Source: Lachnospiraceae bacterium (lineage in GTDB: Bacteria > Bacillota > Clostridia > Lachnospirales > Lachnospiraceae). From it: DNA of 54,923 bases. The notes below the pieces were generated by a model. It did not search any database, had not been told where the DNA came from, and saw only the letters and a program-made list of their open reading frames with translations. The position numbers and the translations under genes were made by a program. Location of the stretch: assembly GCA_014804785.1 (NCBI GenBank), contig JAAUZD010000012.1, forward strand, positions 54,311 to 109,233. Reading direction: 5' to 3'. This document shows positions 45,335-53,919 of the stretch, piece after piece; the first letter of the stretch is position 1, and each line of letters opens with the position of its first letter.

Positions 45335-47917
45335 ATGAGATTCATTTTTACGGAAAAAGGCTTTTATCTGGAAGAAGGTGATATGCTTTCAGAGGAGTTG
45401 CAGGTATGGCAGGAAGAATTTAAAAAAGATAAGGAATATGCTTGGTATTTATTGGGGTTGAAGGGCTGCCCGCCGGATGCAGATATTTCCATGCGTTTTC
45501 TGGGCAGGATTGCGGAAGGCTATTTCCGGTGTCTGACTTCGCTTCCGGAATTGGAGATTTCCAGGGAAAAGACTGAAGTGCTTCCAGATGCGGATATTGT
45601 CGCAGGGCTGGAAACTGCAGTTCCCTTTGTGATTGGTGCCGAATATCTGGACGGAAAGTGGATTGGCAGTGCGTTTGCCGGACTGCATACGATTTTTCAG
45701 AGAGAAATTGCAGCATATACGGGTACAGTTGCAATGTATTTAGCAGAACAGAGTCAGCAACTGCGTGTGCCGGAGCGCATTTTCTTTCATCTTGTGGAGA
45801 ACATCAAAGAAGAAGAATTCCCTTTTGCCTTTCTTGCGACTTACGCAACAAAAGATAAGGGGGGAAAGATCAACCATATGCCCTTGCAGTATGCGCTGGT
45901 GGAGTATCAGGGGGAACGGGAAAAACTGCTAAAGCTTTTGTCCTGCCTGAACAGAGCATCGGAAAAGTCAGGCTTTGTCCGAGAGGCGGTGGAGAGCGGG
46001 GAAATGTTCCACCCTCTGAAGCTTACGGCTCAAGAAGCTTATCAGTTTCTAAAGGAGATTCCTGTGATTGAAGAGGCGGGTATCCTGTGCCGCATCCCGA
46101 ACTGGTGGAAGAGAAGGGCGGCGATGGTCAGTATGAACGTGTCTCTCGGAGATGAGAAGCCCTCCTTCTTGGGATTTGACTCCGTTTTGTCTATGACGCC
46201 CCATCTGGAAGTGGACGGAACACCGCTGACGAGAGAAGACATCGAACTCCTGCTAAAGCAGACGGAAGGCTTGGCATTTTTAAAGGGAAAATGGGTCGAA
46301 GTAGACCATGGAAGGCTGGAACAGCTGTTAAAGGCGATGGATGAGCCGGGAGAAGGTGTGACTTTCCTTCAGGCATTAAGGAGAAATCCGGGAGATATGC
46401 TGCCAGAGGACGAGGGGGTCATCGTTTCCAACGGGAAGTGGCTTACGGAGCTGTTGCAGAAACTCCGCAAGCCGGAGACGATGCGAAAGGCAAGAGTTCC
46501 GGTAACCGTACACGCAGACCTGAGACCTTACCAGAAAAACGGTTTTACCTGGCTGAATTATATGAATGAGTTAGGATTCGGCGCTTGTCTGGCGGATGAT
46601 ATGGGTCTGGGTAAAACCCTTCAGGTACTGACCTTTTTGGAAAAGCTTCGGAAGGAAAAAGGGCAGAAACGAGTACTCCTAATTGTTCCAGCCTCCCTGT
46701 TGGGTAACTGGAAACGAGAGGCGGAGAAGTTTGTTCCGGACATGCCGGTTCATATTCTTCATGGTGGCGGCGCAGCTGTGCTGGCGGAAGAATTAAAACA
46801 AAAGGAACCGTTCCTGTTCATTACTACCTATGGAATGACAGTGAGAGTAAAAGAATTTGCGGAGCAGACTTGGGACTGTCTGATTCTGGATGAGGCGCAG
46901 GCAATCAAGAATCCGTCTGCAAAACAGACCCATGCGATCAAAAAGATTCCCTCTCGGATGCGGCTTGCCATGACGGGAACGCCTATTGAGAATGACTTGA
47001 CGAATCTATGGTCTATTTATGACTTTATTGATAAGGGACTTCTGGGAGGTTTCGGCGAATTTAAGGAGTATACTAAAAAGCTGGCAAGGGAACCGGAGGA
47101 ATATGCGCGTCTGAAATCTGCAATCTCTCCTTTCATGCTACGGCGTCTGAAAACAGACAGGAGAGTGATTACCGACTTGCCTGAGAAGGTGGAGACAGTG
47201 GATTATGTCAGCTTGAGCAAGAAGCAGATTGTGCTTTACCGCAAGTTGGTGGCTGAACTTGCAGAAAAACTGGAAACGCTGGAGGGCATTGAAAGGTGCG
47301 GACTGATTCTGGGAGCGCTTACCCGTCTGAAGCAGATTTGCAATCATCCGGATCAATATCTGGGACAGGAAAAGTTTGCACCGGAGGAAAGCGGAAAATG
47401 GGAGATGCTTAAGACAATCTGCACAACGATTTATGAGAAGAGGGAGCGTGTTCTGGTATTTACACAGTTTAAGGAGATGACGGAGCCGTTGTCGGCATTT
47501 TTGGAGACAATCTTTCAAAAGAGGGGATTTGTGCTTCATGGCGGCACTCCGGTGAAAAGGAGAAGCCAGATGGTGGAAGAGTTTAACGGAGAGGAATATG
47601 TTCCCTATATGGTTTTGTCAGTCAAGGCAGGCGGAACCGGGTTAAATCTTACAAGCGCCAATCATGTGATTCATTTTGACCGCTGGTGGAATCCGGCCGT
47701 GGAGAATCAGGCGACGGACCGCGCTTTCCGTATCGGACAGAAGCGGAATGTATTTGTACACAAGCTGGTATGTGAAAAAACAATCGAAGAAAAGATAGAT
47801 CAGATGCTGAAATTTAAAACGGAGCTGGCTGAGAATGTGATCGGAGGAAGTGGAGAGAACTGGATTACGGATCTCAGTAATGAAGAATTGCTTTCAATAT
47901 TACGGCTTGATTTGTAG
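45335..47917 (+). CDS. SNF2-family helicase
   Basis: 860 residues. The N-terminal 390 residues are the bacterial SNF2 leader (DUF3670-like part with GFDSVLSMTPHLEVDG). Helicase core: motif I DDMGLGKTLQVLTFLEKL, motif II DEAQAIKN, motif III AMTGTPIEN, motif V GGTGLNLTSANHV and motif VI DRAFRIGQKRNVFVH. It is a DNA translocase without unwinding activity. A SWIM protein gene follows, a pairing seen widely in bacteria, so the two probably form one remodelling unit. Confidence 0.93.
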   Translation: MRFIFTEKGFYLEEGDMLSEELQVWQEEFKKDKEYAWYLLGLKGCPPDADISMRFLGRIAEGYFRCLTSLPELEISREKTEVLPDADIVAGLETAVPFVIGAEYLDGKWIGSAFAGLHTIFQREIAAYTGTVAMYLAEQSQQLRVPERIFFHLVENIKEEEFPFAFLATYATKDKGGKINHMPLQYALVEYQGEREKLLKLLSCLNRASEKSGFVREAVESGEMFHPLKLTAQEAYQFLKEIPVIEEAGILCRIPNWWKRRAAMVSMNVSLGDEKPSFLGFDSVLSMTPHLEVDGTPLTREDIELLLKQTEGLAFLKGKWVEVDHGRLEQLLKAMDEPGEGVTFLQALRRNPGDMLPEDEGVIVSNGKWLTELLQKLRKPETMRKARVPVTVHADLRPYQKNGFTWLNYMNELGFGACLADDMGLGKTLQVLTFLEKLRKEKGQKRVLLIVPASLLGNWKREAEKFVPDMPVHILHGGGAAVLAEELKQKEPFLFITTYGMTVRVKEFAEQTWDCLILDEAQAIKNPSAKQTHAIKKIPSRMRLAMTGTPIENDLTNLWSIYDFIDKGLLGGFGEFKEYTKKLAREPEEYARLKSAISPFMLRRLKTDRRVITDLPEKVETVDYVSLSKKQIVLYRKLVAELAEKLETLEGIERCGLILGALTRLKQICNHPDQYLGQEKFAPEESGKWEMLKTICTTIYEKRERVLVFTQFKEMTEPLSAFLETIFQKRGFVLHGGTPVKRRSQMVEEFNGEEYVPYMVLSVKAGGTGLNLTSANHVIHFDRWWNPAVENQATDRAFRIGQKRNVFVHKLVCEKTIEEKIDQMLKFKTELAENVIGGSGENWITDLSNEELLSILRLDL

Positions 47918-47981
47918 GAACAGGCATATCTCTTTGACATACGGATAGTTTTTTAGGATAAAAGACGCAGGGAGGAATAAT

Positions 47982-48704
47982 ATGAGCCAGTATTGGGAAG
48001 GCACTGTTTATGAACAGCCGTCAGAAGATAAAATCAGGAAAAATGCTGCGGATACAGTACAGAAGGAAAAGAAAAAGGGCAAGACTCTGTCTCCGGTTAT
48101 CATAACAGGAAGAACCATAGCAAAAGAATGGTGGGGAAAGGCATGGTGCGAAAACCTGGAACGTTATGCGGATTATGAGAGTAGACTGGATCGGGGAAAA
48201 AGGTATGTCAGAACCGGGGCAGTAATCAACCTGCAGATACAGAAGGGAAAGGTCAGTGCAAGAGTACAGGGACGCAGGAAGACGCCTTATAAAGTAGAAA
48301 TCAAAATTAGCCCGCTTTCAGAAGAACGCTGCCAGAAGATTATTACTCTGTGTGGAAATAAGATACAGAATCTGGAGGCGTTGATGGAGGGAAATTTCCC
48401 CGAGGAGCTAAGAGAAGCTTTCTTGCAACAGGGAGGACTGTTCCCAGAGCCAAAGGAGATTAGTTTCGGATGCAGCTGTCCTGACTGGGCGCTTATGTGT
48501 AAGCATGTGGCGGCGGTTTTATATGGGGTCGGTGCCCGGTTTGACGAGAATCCGCTGCTGTTTTTTGAACTCCGTGGGCTTGATGTGGGAAGGCTGATTG
48601 ACGTGACTTTGGCAGATCGGGTAGAGAAGATGCTGGAAAATGCGGATCGACCCAGTGAGAGAATTATTCAACGGGAGGATTATCTGAAAATTTTCGGCTT
48701 TTGA
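47982..48704 (+). CDS. SWIM zinc-finger protein, SNF2 partner
   Basis: 240 residues, ATG at 47982 behind GGGAGGAA. It begins with WEGTVYEQPSEDKIRK and has the WWGKAWCENLERYADYESRL block found in SNF2-linked SWIM proteins. The finger is GCSCPDWALMCKHVAAVLY (about 162-180). It probably gives the SNF2 helicase its DNA or RNA target. Confidence 0.88.
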   Translation: MSQYWEGTVYEQPSEDKIRKNAADTVQKEKKKGKTLSPVIITGRTIAKEWWGKAWCENLERYADYESRLDRGKRYVRTGAVINLQIQKGKVSARVQGRRKTPYKVEIKISPLSEERCQKIITLCGNKIQNLEALMEGNFPEELREAFLQQGGLFPEPKEISFGCSCPDWALMCKHVAAVLYGVGARFDENPLLFFELRGLDVGRLIDVTLADRVEKMLENADRPSERIIQREDYLKIFGF

Positions 48705-48735
48705 AGTAACAATTTTATTTCCGTTTTTCAAATGC

Positions 48736-48798
48736 TTAAACAGTCATAACCCCTCAGAATGCTTCATAGAATGTAAAAAAGTATTCTGAGGGGATTTC
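48736..48798 (+). promoter_or_regulatory. spoIIID leader hairpin that contains the Shine-Dalgarno; right direct repeat
   Basis: CCCCTCAGAATGC (48750-48762) pairs with GTATTCTGAGGGG (48781-48793), 13 bp with one G-U, 18-base loop. The only ribosome site for the TTG start at 48801 is GAGGGG (48788-48793), which is inside the 3' arm. Translation of spoIIID should therefore depend on opening this stem. It is identical to 41233-41295. Confidence 0.75.
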
Positions 48799-48800
48799 CT

Positions 48801-49058
48801 TTGAAAGATTATATCGAGGAGAGAGCAATCGATATTGCCAATTATATCATTGACAACAATGCTACAGTAAGGCAGACGGCTAAGGCGTTTGGGATTTCAA
48901 AATCTACGGTACATAAGGATGTAACTGAAAGGCTTATGCAGATTAACCCCTCTCTTGCTAAAGAGGCAAGAAAGGTTCTAGATGTAAACAAACAGGAACG
49001 TCACATTCGGGGAGGCATGGCGACAAAAGAAAAGTATGCCCATCAGCATAGCGCATAA
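48801..49058 (+). CDS. spoIIID: Sporulation transcription factor SpoIIID
   Basis: 85 residues from TTG 48801, which gives the family N-terminus MKDYIEERAIDIANYIID. Helix-turn-helix: TVRQTAKAFGISKSTVHKDVTERL, then INPSLAKEARKVLD and HIRGGMATKEKY, closely matching Bacillus SpoIIID. It is the mother-cell regulator that works with sigma-E and helps switch to sigma-K. A TTG start with its Shine-Dalgarno locked in a hairpin suggests low or conditional translation. Confidence 0.95.
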   Translation: MKDYIEERAIDIANYIIDNNATVRQTAKAFGISKSTVHKDVTERLMQINPSLAKEARKVLDVNKQERHIRGGMATKEKYAHQHSA

Positions 49059-49104
49059 ATTTATGCAATGGTGCAGATTGATAGATTAAAAATTGTTTGG
49101 GATG

Positions 49105-49120
49105 GCCGGAGGTTTCCGGC
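49105..49120 (+). terminator. Probable terminator of spoIIID
   Basis: GCCGGA-GGTT-TCCGGC with TATTT after it, 47 bases past the spoIIID stop. A separate inverted pair, GTAACAGTT / AACTGTTAC (about 49136-49177), lies further on in the 225-base gap before guaA. Confidence 0.55.
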
Positions 49121-49207
49121 TATTTCGCGTTATAGGTAACAGTTTGGATTTGACTATGGGGATAGGATGAACTGTTACATTATAGAAAATAAGAGGCGGG
49201 GGAGTTG

Positions 49208-49235
49208 TTGACTTTCCTATTATAATAGATATAAT
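49208..49235 (+). promoter_or_regulatory. Sigma-A promoter of guaA
   Basis: TTGACT (49208-49213), 16 bases, TATAAT (49230-49235), 50 bases ahead of the ATG. No purine-riboswitch pattern is seen. Confidence 0.7.
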
Positions 49236-49285
49236 AAAAAGTAATTTACACGAAAAGAATTAGAACAGAAGATAGGAGCGCATTT

Positions 49286-50827
49286 ATGGATAAGGAAATG
49301 GTTATCGTACTTGACTTTGGAGGTCAATACAATCAGTTGATTGCCAGAAGGGTCAGAGAATGTCATGTATATTGTGAGGTTCATTCCTGCACCATAAGTC
49401 TGGAGCAGATCAAAGAGATGAATCCCAAAGGGATTATTTTTACGGGCGGACCCAACAGCGTTTATGCAGAAGAGTCTCCACGGTATTCGGCAGAGATTTT
49501 TGAACTTGGAATTCCGATTCTTGGTATTTGCTATGGTTCCCAGCTCATGGCATATCTTTTGGGCGGCAATGTAAAAACAGCGCCTGTCAGCGAATATGGC
49601 AAGACGGAAGTGGAAGTGGACAAGTCCTCAGTGCTCTTTTCAAACGTTTCAGATCAGACAATCTGCTGGATGAGCCATACGGATTATATTGAAAAAGCGC
49701 CAGCGGATTTCAGAGTGACGGCGCATACGCCGGTATGCCCGGTGGCAGCGATGGAGAATGCTGACAAAAAGCTCTATGCGGTGCAATTCCATCCAGAGGT
49801 CATGCATACCCAGGAAGGTATGAAAATGCTCTCCAATTTTGTATATAATGTGTGCCAGTGCAAAGGCGATTGGCGTATGGATTCTTTTGTGGAGACGACG
49901 ATTGAGCAGATCCGTGAAAAAGTCGGAGACGGCAAGGTGCTCTGTGCGCTTTCAGGAGGGGTGGACTCCTCAGTGGCAGCAGTCCTTCTGGCGAAAGCCG
50001 TGGGAAAACAGCTCACCTGTGTATTTGTAGATCATGGACTTCTGCGCAAAAATGAAGGCGATGAAGTAGAGGCGGTTTTCGGACCGGACGGTACGTATGA
50101 CTTAAACTTTATCCGCGTCAATGCCCAGGAGCGTTTTTATAAAAAACTCGCCGGTGTCACCGAGCCGGAGGCAAAGCGGAAAATCATAGGCGAGGAGTTT
50201 ATCCGTGTCTTTGAAGAGGAAGCAAAGAAAATCGGTGCAGTGGATTTCTTGGTGCAGGGAACCATTTACCCGGATGTGATTGAGAGCGGTCTCGGCAAAA
50301 GTGCCGTAATCAAATCGCATCATAACGTAGGCGGACTTCCGGACTATATTGATTTTAAGGAGATCATCGAACCGTTAAGGCTTCTGTTCAAGGACGAGGT
50401 GCGCGCGGCAGGTCTGGAGCTTGGCATTCCGGAACATCTGGTGTACAGACAGCCATTCCCGGGACCAGGACTTGGCATTAGAATTATCGGGGAAGTTACC
50501 GCCGAGAAGGTTCGGATTGTGCAGGATGCAGATGCAATATATCGGGAAGAGATTGCAAAAGCAGGCGTGGACAAAGGTCTTGGACAATACTTTGCCGCCC
50601 TTACGAACATGCGCAGCGTCGGCGTCATGGGAGACGAGAGGACCTATGACTATGCGGTGGCGCTTAGGGCTGTGAATACTTCGGACTTCATGACGGCTGA
50701 GGCAGCACAGATTCCTTGGGAAGTGCTGGGCGTGGTGACCAGTAGGATTGTGAATGAAGTGAAGGGGGTTAACCGGGTGTTGTATGACTGCACGGGGAAA
50801 CCGCCGGCGACGATTGAGTTTGAATAG
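49286..50827 (+). CDS. guaA: GMP synthase (glutamine-hydrolysing)
   Basis: 513 residues. Amidotransferase domain: [14 protein letters not shown], catalytic Cys in [12 protein letters not shown], His-Glu in [12 protein letters not shown] pyrophosphatase P-loop: [14 protein letters not shown]. Dimerisation domain: [16 protein letters not shown] and the end [18 protein letters not shown]. It converts XMP to GMP. The gene is intact. Its 3' end is a known landing site for integrative elements, and one follows here. Confidence 0.98.
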   Translation: MDKEMVIVLDFGGQYNQLIARRVRECHVYCEVHSCTISLEQIKEMNPKGIIFTGGPNSVYAEESPRYSAEIFELGIPILGICYGSQLMAYLLGGNVKTAPVSEYGKTEVEVDKSSVLFSNVSDQTICWMSHTDYIEKAPADFRVTAHTPVCPVAAMENADKKLYAVQFHPEVMHTQEGMKMLSNFVYNVCQCKGDWRMDSFVETTIEQIREKVGDGKVLCALSGGVDSSVAAVLLAKAVGKQLTCVFVDHGLLRKNEGDEVEAVFGPDGTYDLNFIRVNAQERFYKKLAGVTEPEAKRKIIGEEFIRVFEEEAKKIGAVDFLVQGTIYPDVIESGLGKSAVIKSHHNVGGLPDYIDFKEIIEPLRLLFKDEVRAAGLELGIPEHLVYRQPFPGPGLGIRIIGEVTAEKVRIVQDADAIYREEIAKAGVDKGLGQYFAALTNMRSVGVMGDERTYDYAVALRAVNTSDFMTAEAAQIPWEVLGVVTSRIVNEVKGVNRVLYDCTGKPPATIEFE

Positions 50828-50836
50828 TAAACAGAG

Positions 50837-50876
50837 AGCCGGGAAGCCGCATAGACAGCGAACTTTCCGGCTTTTA
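50837..50876 (+). terminator. guaA terminator
   Basis: AGCCGGGAAG (50837-50846) / CTTTCCGGCT (50863-50872), one G-U pair, followed by TTTTAG. It starts nine bases after the guaA stop. Confidence 0.7.
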
Positions 50877-50886
50877 GTATGTGCTG

Positions 50887-50905
50887 TGATACCTTTTTGA
50901 TACCT
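50887..50905. other. Direct repeat TGATACCT-TTT-TGATACCT, likely integrase arm site
   Basis: Two copies of TGATACCT three bases apart (reverse complement AGGTATCAAAAAGGTATCA), 60 bases past guaA. Paired GGTATCA repeats of this kind are often seen close to the attachment sites of Firmicute tyrosine integrases. It probably marks the left end of the integrative element that includes the CBASS genes. Confidence 0.5.
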
Positions 50906-50914
50906 ATATGCTTA

Positions 50915-51469
50915 CTATGGTGCTGAATTAAACTTCATGTCTCCTATAGTTTTTCTATCAGTGAAATAATGTCCCGTTAATTTGCGAGGATTATCTACAC
51001 AGAGCATAGCCGTACCATAATGTATTTCACTTCTATGTCTTACGTTTGCATTGGGGGTATTCAAATAACAGTAAGTTAATACTGTTTCTCCTAAAATATC
51101 ATCTATAGTTGCTGATAAAGATTTACTTTTGCTTTCTCCTGTTATTAAAATTATTTGAATTGTTAAAAGGGTTTGCTTTATTTCAAGTTCAGCGTTTCGT
51201 TCAATATTATCGTAACTGGAGATTAGGGAACCAGTATATTTTTTTGAAAGAACGGGAGTTGATTCTAAAGGATTAAACTTCCATAGCCAGCGTTCGTAGG
51301 TTATAGATAATAATGTGGCAAGACTTATTGCTTCTCCTGCATAACCGAATAAACCATAAACTGAAAAAGCATTCTTTATATCATTCCATGATATAAAGCA
51401 GCGCAGGCAAAACAATATAATAGCAATCCAAATAGTTTTGCTCATTAATTTATTGAATTGTTCTTTCAT
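50915..51469 (-). CDS. cap15: CBASS effector, Cap15-like membrane beta-barrel
   Basis: 184 residues. Two membrane helices (about 11-30 and 36-58) are followed by a beta-rich domain: YTGSLISSYD, ELEIKQTLLTIQIILITG, HYGTAMLCVD and a final KLTGHYFTDRKTIGDMKF. This is the Cap15 plan, in which the small barrel binds a cyclic dinucleotide and the helices then assemble in the membrane and disrupt it, killing the infected cell. The ATG abuts the TAA of the CD-NTase gene (TAAATG), so the two are translationally coupled. Confidence 0.82.
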   Translation of the reverse strand: MKEQFNKLMSKTIWIAIILFCLRCFISWNDIKNAFSVYGLFGYAGEAISLATLLSITYERWLWKFNPLESTPVLSKKYTGSLISSYDNIERNAELEIKQTLLTIQIILITGESKSKSLSATIDDILGETVLTYCYLNTPNANVRHRSEIHYGTAMLCVDNPRKLTGHYFTDRKTIGDMKFNSAP

Positions 51470-52438
51470 TTAATCCTCCGTTATATCATATTCATAAAAA
51501 TTTTTTAAATCGTTGATAAAGTTACTCATTTTGCTAATATCACTGGAGTAAGGACATAGTGGTTTAATTCCGTTAGCTTCCTTATACGTAGATAATAGAT
51601 ACTTATTATTGTAAATATAGTCAACTATATCATCAAATATATATCGATATATAGAATATTTCGTAAAGATTTCATTTGGCAGATTCCATAAGAGAGATTC
51701 CAACCCAAAAGATGAAACTTCTTTTGCTGAAGAATAATAATTGTCATCCATTAAATATCGCATTTTTTTGATTATACGTACCATTTTTTTATAATAGTGA
51801 TTTGTTTCAATGTTTTTAGTTCTTCCATTAGCAATATGTTGTTCTGGATAATTAATGATTCTTTCACCATCATCTGCTAAAATTACAATGCCTCCGATAT
51901 AATTATTTTCATCGTTATAAAAATCTTGACGATAGTCACGATATCTTCTGCAAGGTACAGTATCGGCATCTTTACGATATGTATTTCCATGAACTTTAAT
52001 AGATTTATTTTTTCGTTCAACATCTCTACCAAATTTTTCTTTCAAACATTCTTCAACTTCATCTTTGAAAGATTTTTCACTAGGTTTTGCAGTTGAAAAA
52101 TTATAATTGCTATCAGATACGCCCTCACGGTAAACGGTTTGAAATATTTCTTCTTGAACAACAGCAATATCTACATCGCTTTGAGTACGTACATTAGTAT
52201 TATTAGCATATGAACCTTGAATAAATAATTTGATTTTTCTTGAACCATAGATGCTCCTCAGTTCTATAGCATATGCTAAAGTATCTTCATAGAGTAATGA
52301 TATAGGGCGTCCATTATCAGTAAAGCCTAAAGGCTTAAGTGCGTCACGCACCATTCCAATAGCATTTTTACATTTTTGATTTTCAGATTCACTTAATGGC
52401 GCAGCATAGAGTTTTAATTGTTTTTCTGTAAATTTCAT
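51470..52438 (-). CDS. CD-NTase of a type I CBASS system
   Basis: 322 residues, start ATG at 52438 behind AAAGGGGA. The nucleotidyltransferase signature is IQGSYANNTN (Gly75-Ser76) and SDVDIAVV (Asp88, Asp90), with the third acidic residue in RKDADTVPC (Asp157 or Asp159). Length and C-terminal helical domain fit the cGAS/DncV-like family that makes cyclic di- or trinucleotides on phage infection. The nucleotide product cannot be read from sequence. With only an effector beside it, and no Cap2/Cap3 or HORMA genes, this is a type I layout. The region is clearly more AT-rich than guaA. Confidence 0.9.
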   Translation of the reverse strand: MKFTEKQLKLYAAPLSESENQKCKNAIGMVRDALKPLGFTDNGRPISLLYEDTLAYAIELRSIYGSRKIKLFIQGSYANNTNVRTQSDVDIAVVQEEIFQTVYREGVSDSNYNFSTAKPSEKSFKDEVEECLKEKFGRDVERKNKSIKVHGNTYRKDADTVPCRRYRDYRQDFYNDENNYIGGIVILADDGERIINYPEQHIANGRTKNIETNHYYKKMVRIIKKMRYLMDDNYYSSAKEVSSFGLESLLWNLPNEIFTKYSIYRYIFDDIVDYIYNNKYLLSTYKEANGIKPLCPYSSDISKMSNFINDLKNFYEYDITED

Positions 52439-52451
52439 AACATATCCCCTT

Positions 52452-53036
52452 TCATTTGTTTGTCAACTTCCATTGATAACTATTATTCTTCTTATCCTTC
52501 CCTCTTTCATCAACAGTACTGCTTGTAGCAGGCCAGTTGATTTTCCATTCAAAATATTCGTCCTCTGAAATCTCCCCGTTTTTCAACTGTTCTTTTCGCA
52601 AACACCATTCACGCATGAAATCATTGACTAAACCGTACTCTAACCACATACCTACTGGTGGATGAGCAGGCCAGTCATCGTTGTCATAGTAACGAACTGA
52701 CTTATCGTCGGAATGATTGGTTTTGCCGGGATTGCGGACAAGCTGAAATAAATGAATCGTGCTGCGGTCGTCTTCATCAAGCCAAAGGAATGTAAGCATA
52801 ATATCCTCGGCGCAACCAGGAGTAACACCAATAAAATGGATATAGTTGACATTTAGTATTTTTGCCATTTCCATTAAAGTGTTGTTTTTGGGAACACGAT
52901 AGCCGGATTCATATTGTGCTATACGAACATCAGCATTGCGTTCCTCATATCCCAATTTCAAGCCTAATTCACGCTGTGTCAAGCCACGGAACGTGCGTAT
53001 TCTCTTTATCCGTTCTCCTAATACCATATTAGTCAT
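52452..53036 (-). CDS. XRE-family regulator with acidic C-terminal domain
   Basis: 194 residues from ATG 53036 behind AAAGGA. N-terminal helix-turn-helix LGERIKRIRTFRGLTQRELG with RIAQYESGYRVPKNNTLMEM. The C-terminal 110 residues (MLTFLWLDEDDRSTIHLFQL, HPPVGMWLEYGLVNDFMREW) are found in mobile-element regulators; the function is unknown. It precedes the CBASS genes by 14 bases and is probably co-transcribed, so it may control them or the element. Confidence 0.8.
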   Translation of the reverse strand: MTNMVLGERIKRIRTFRGLTQRELGLKLGYEERNADVRIAQYESGYRVPKNNTLMEMAKILNVNYIHFIGVTPGCAEDIMLTFLWLDEDDRSTIHLFQLVRNPGKTNHSDDKSVRYYDNDDWPAHPPVGMWLEYGLVNDFMREWCLRKEQLKNGEISEDEYFEWKINWPATSSTVDERGKDKKNNSYQWKLTNK

Positions 53037-53052
53037 ATCCTTTCTTTGATTT

Positions 53053-53562
53053 TTATAGATAGCAAATCATAATGTATTCTTCTTCATTCTCCCTTACAAT
53101 TTCAAAACCAACCTTTAAATACATCTTTGCCGCATAATTGGCTTTTTGAACAGAAAGAGAAATTCGGCGGTATCCATGTGTTTTTAGCAGGACAAGAATT
53201 TCTCTCATCATGGCTGTTCCAATGCCAAAGCCCCGATATTCTTTATAAAGTGAGATTGCCAAAGAGGGAGTTTCATCGTCTATATGTCCGTAATCGTTCA
53301 TGATGCGAGCCCAAACGGCACCAACAATTTTACCGTCAATCTCTGCCACTAATCCCTTATCATCTTTTAATTCACCGAAGTGTTCTACATAAACCTGCAA
53401 TTCGGGAGATGTGGTAATAGTTTTATGTGGAGGTTCAGTACCCTCTGGAATAAATATCGCTTCATATAAAAAATTATCCAGTAACGGATATTCCTGCTTC
53501 TGTATTTCCCGTATCGTCCATAGCTGACCGCTTGATTCTGTATTCTTAATATATTCTAGCAT
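53053..53562 (-). CDS. GNAT-family N-acetyltransferase
   Basis: 169 residues. Acetyl-CoA binding motif A is SLYKEYRGFGIGTAMMREIL (the R/QxxGxG/A loop), and motif B is SVQKANYAAKMYLKVGFEIV. The substrate is unknown. No Shine-Dalgarno lies before ATG 53562; a TATTAT element ends seven bases before the ATG, so the mRNA may be leaderless. It is divergent from the excisionase-like gene. Confidence 0.85.
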   Translation of the reverse strand: MLEYIKNTESSGQLWTIREIQKQEYPLLDNFLYEAIFIPEGTEPPHKTITTSPELQVYVEHFGELKDDKGLVAEIDGKIVGAVWARIMNDYGHIDDETPSLAISLYKEYRGFGIGTAMMREILVLLKTHGYRRISLSVQKANYAAKMYLKVGFEIVRENEEEYIMICYL

Positions 53563-53623
53563 AATTCAAATAATACAGCAACAAAAACTTATCAGAAATG
53601 TTAAATTTAATAAAAAAGATAAG

Positions 53624-53696
53624 TTTAACAAATATGCTATTGACAATAGCGTGAATGTTAAGTATAATACGAATACAATATTTAACAAAAACGCTA
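53624..53696 (+). promoter_or_regulatory. Promoter of the xis-int genes bracketed by a three-copy TTAAC-N4-AYGCTA motif
   Basis: TTGACA (53640-53645), 17 bases, TATAAT (53663-53668), a near-perfect promoter. The motif occurs as TTAACAAATATGCTA (53625-53639), inverted as TAGCGTGAATGTTAA (53647-53661, inside the spacer) and as TTAACAAAAACGCTA (53682-53696). Three sites around and within one promoter suggest an operator for the XRE regulator or autoregulation by the excisionase. Confidence 0.65.
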
Positions 53697-53715
53697 AATA
53701 AAAGGAGGGTGTTGA

Positions 53716-53907
53716 ATGAAGAATGAACTATTTGTAACTGCCGGGGAGGTAGCGCAGGAGTTGGGTGTTTCCAAACCATTTGCTTACAAATTAGTACGAC
53801 AGATGAATGAAGAACTGGAAGAAAAAGGTTTTATCACAATCGCCGGACGTGTCAGCAGAAAATATTATGAAGAAAAATTCTACGGCATGGCACAGGCGGC
53901 GAACTAA
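53716..53907 (+). CDS. Excisionase-like small HTH protein
   Basis: 63 residues, ATG at 53716 behind AAAGGAGGGTG. The winged-helix MerR-like motif VTAGEVAQELGVSKPFAYKLVRQMNEEL and the basic RVSRKYYEEKFYG end match small DNA-binding proteins found just ahead of integrases in clostridial elements. It probably directs the integrase towards excision. The integrase starts 13 bases on. Confidence 0.8.
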   Translation: MKNELFVTAGEVAQELGVSKPFAYKLVRQMNEELEEKGFITIAGRVSRKYYEEKFYGMAQAAN

Positions 53908-53919
53908 GGAGGGCAGATT

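Noticed and set aside
53546-53779. Minus-strand frame across the GNAT/xis divide
   Set aside because: It covers the promoter and operator sites and has no ribosome site.
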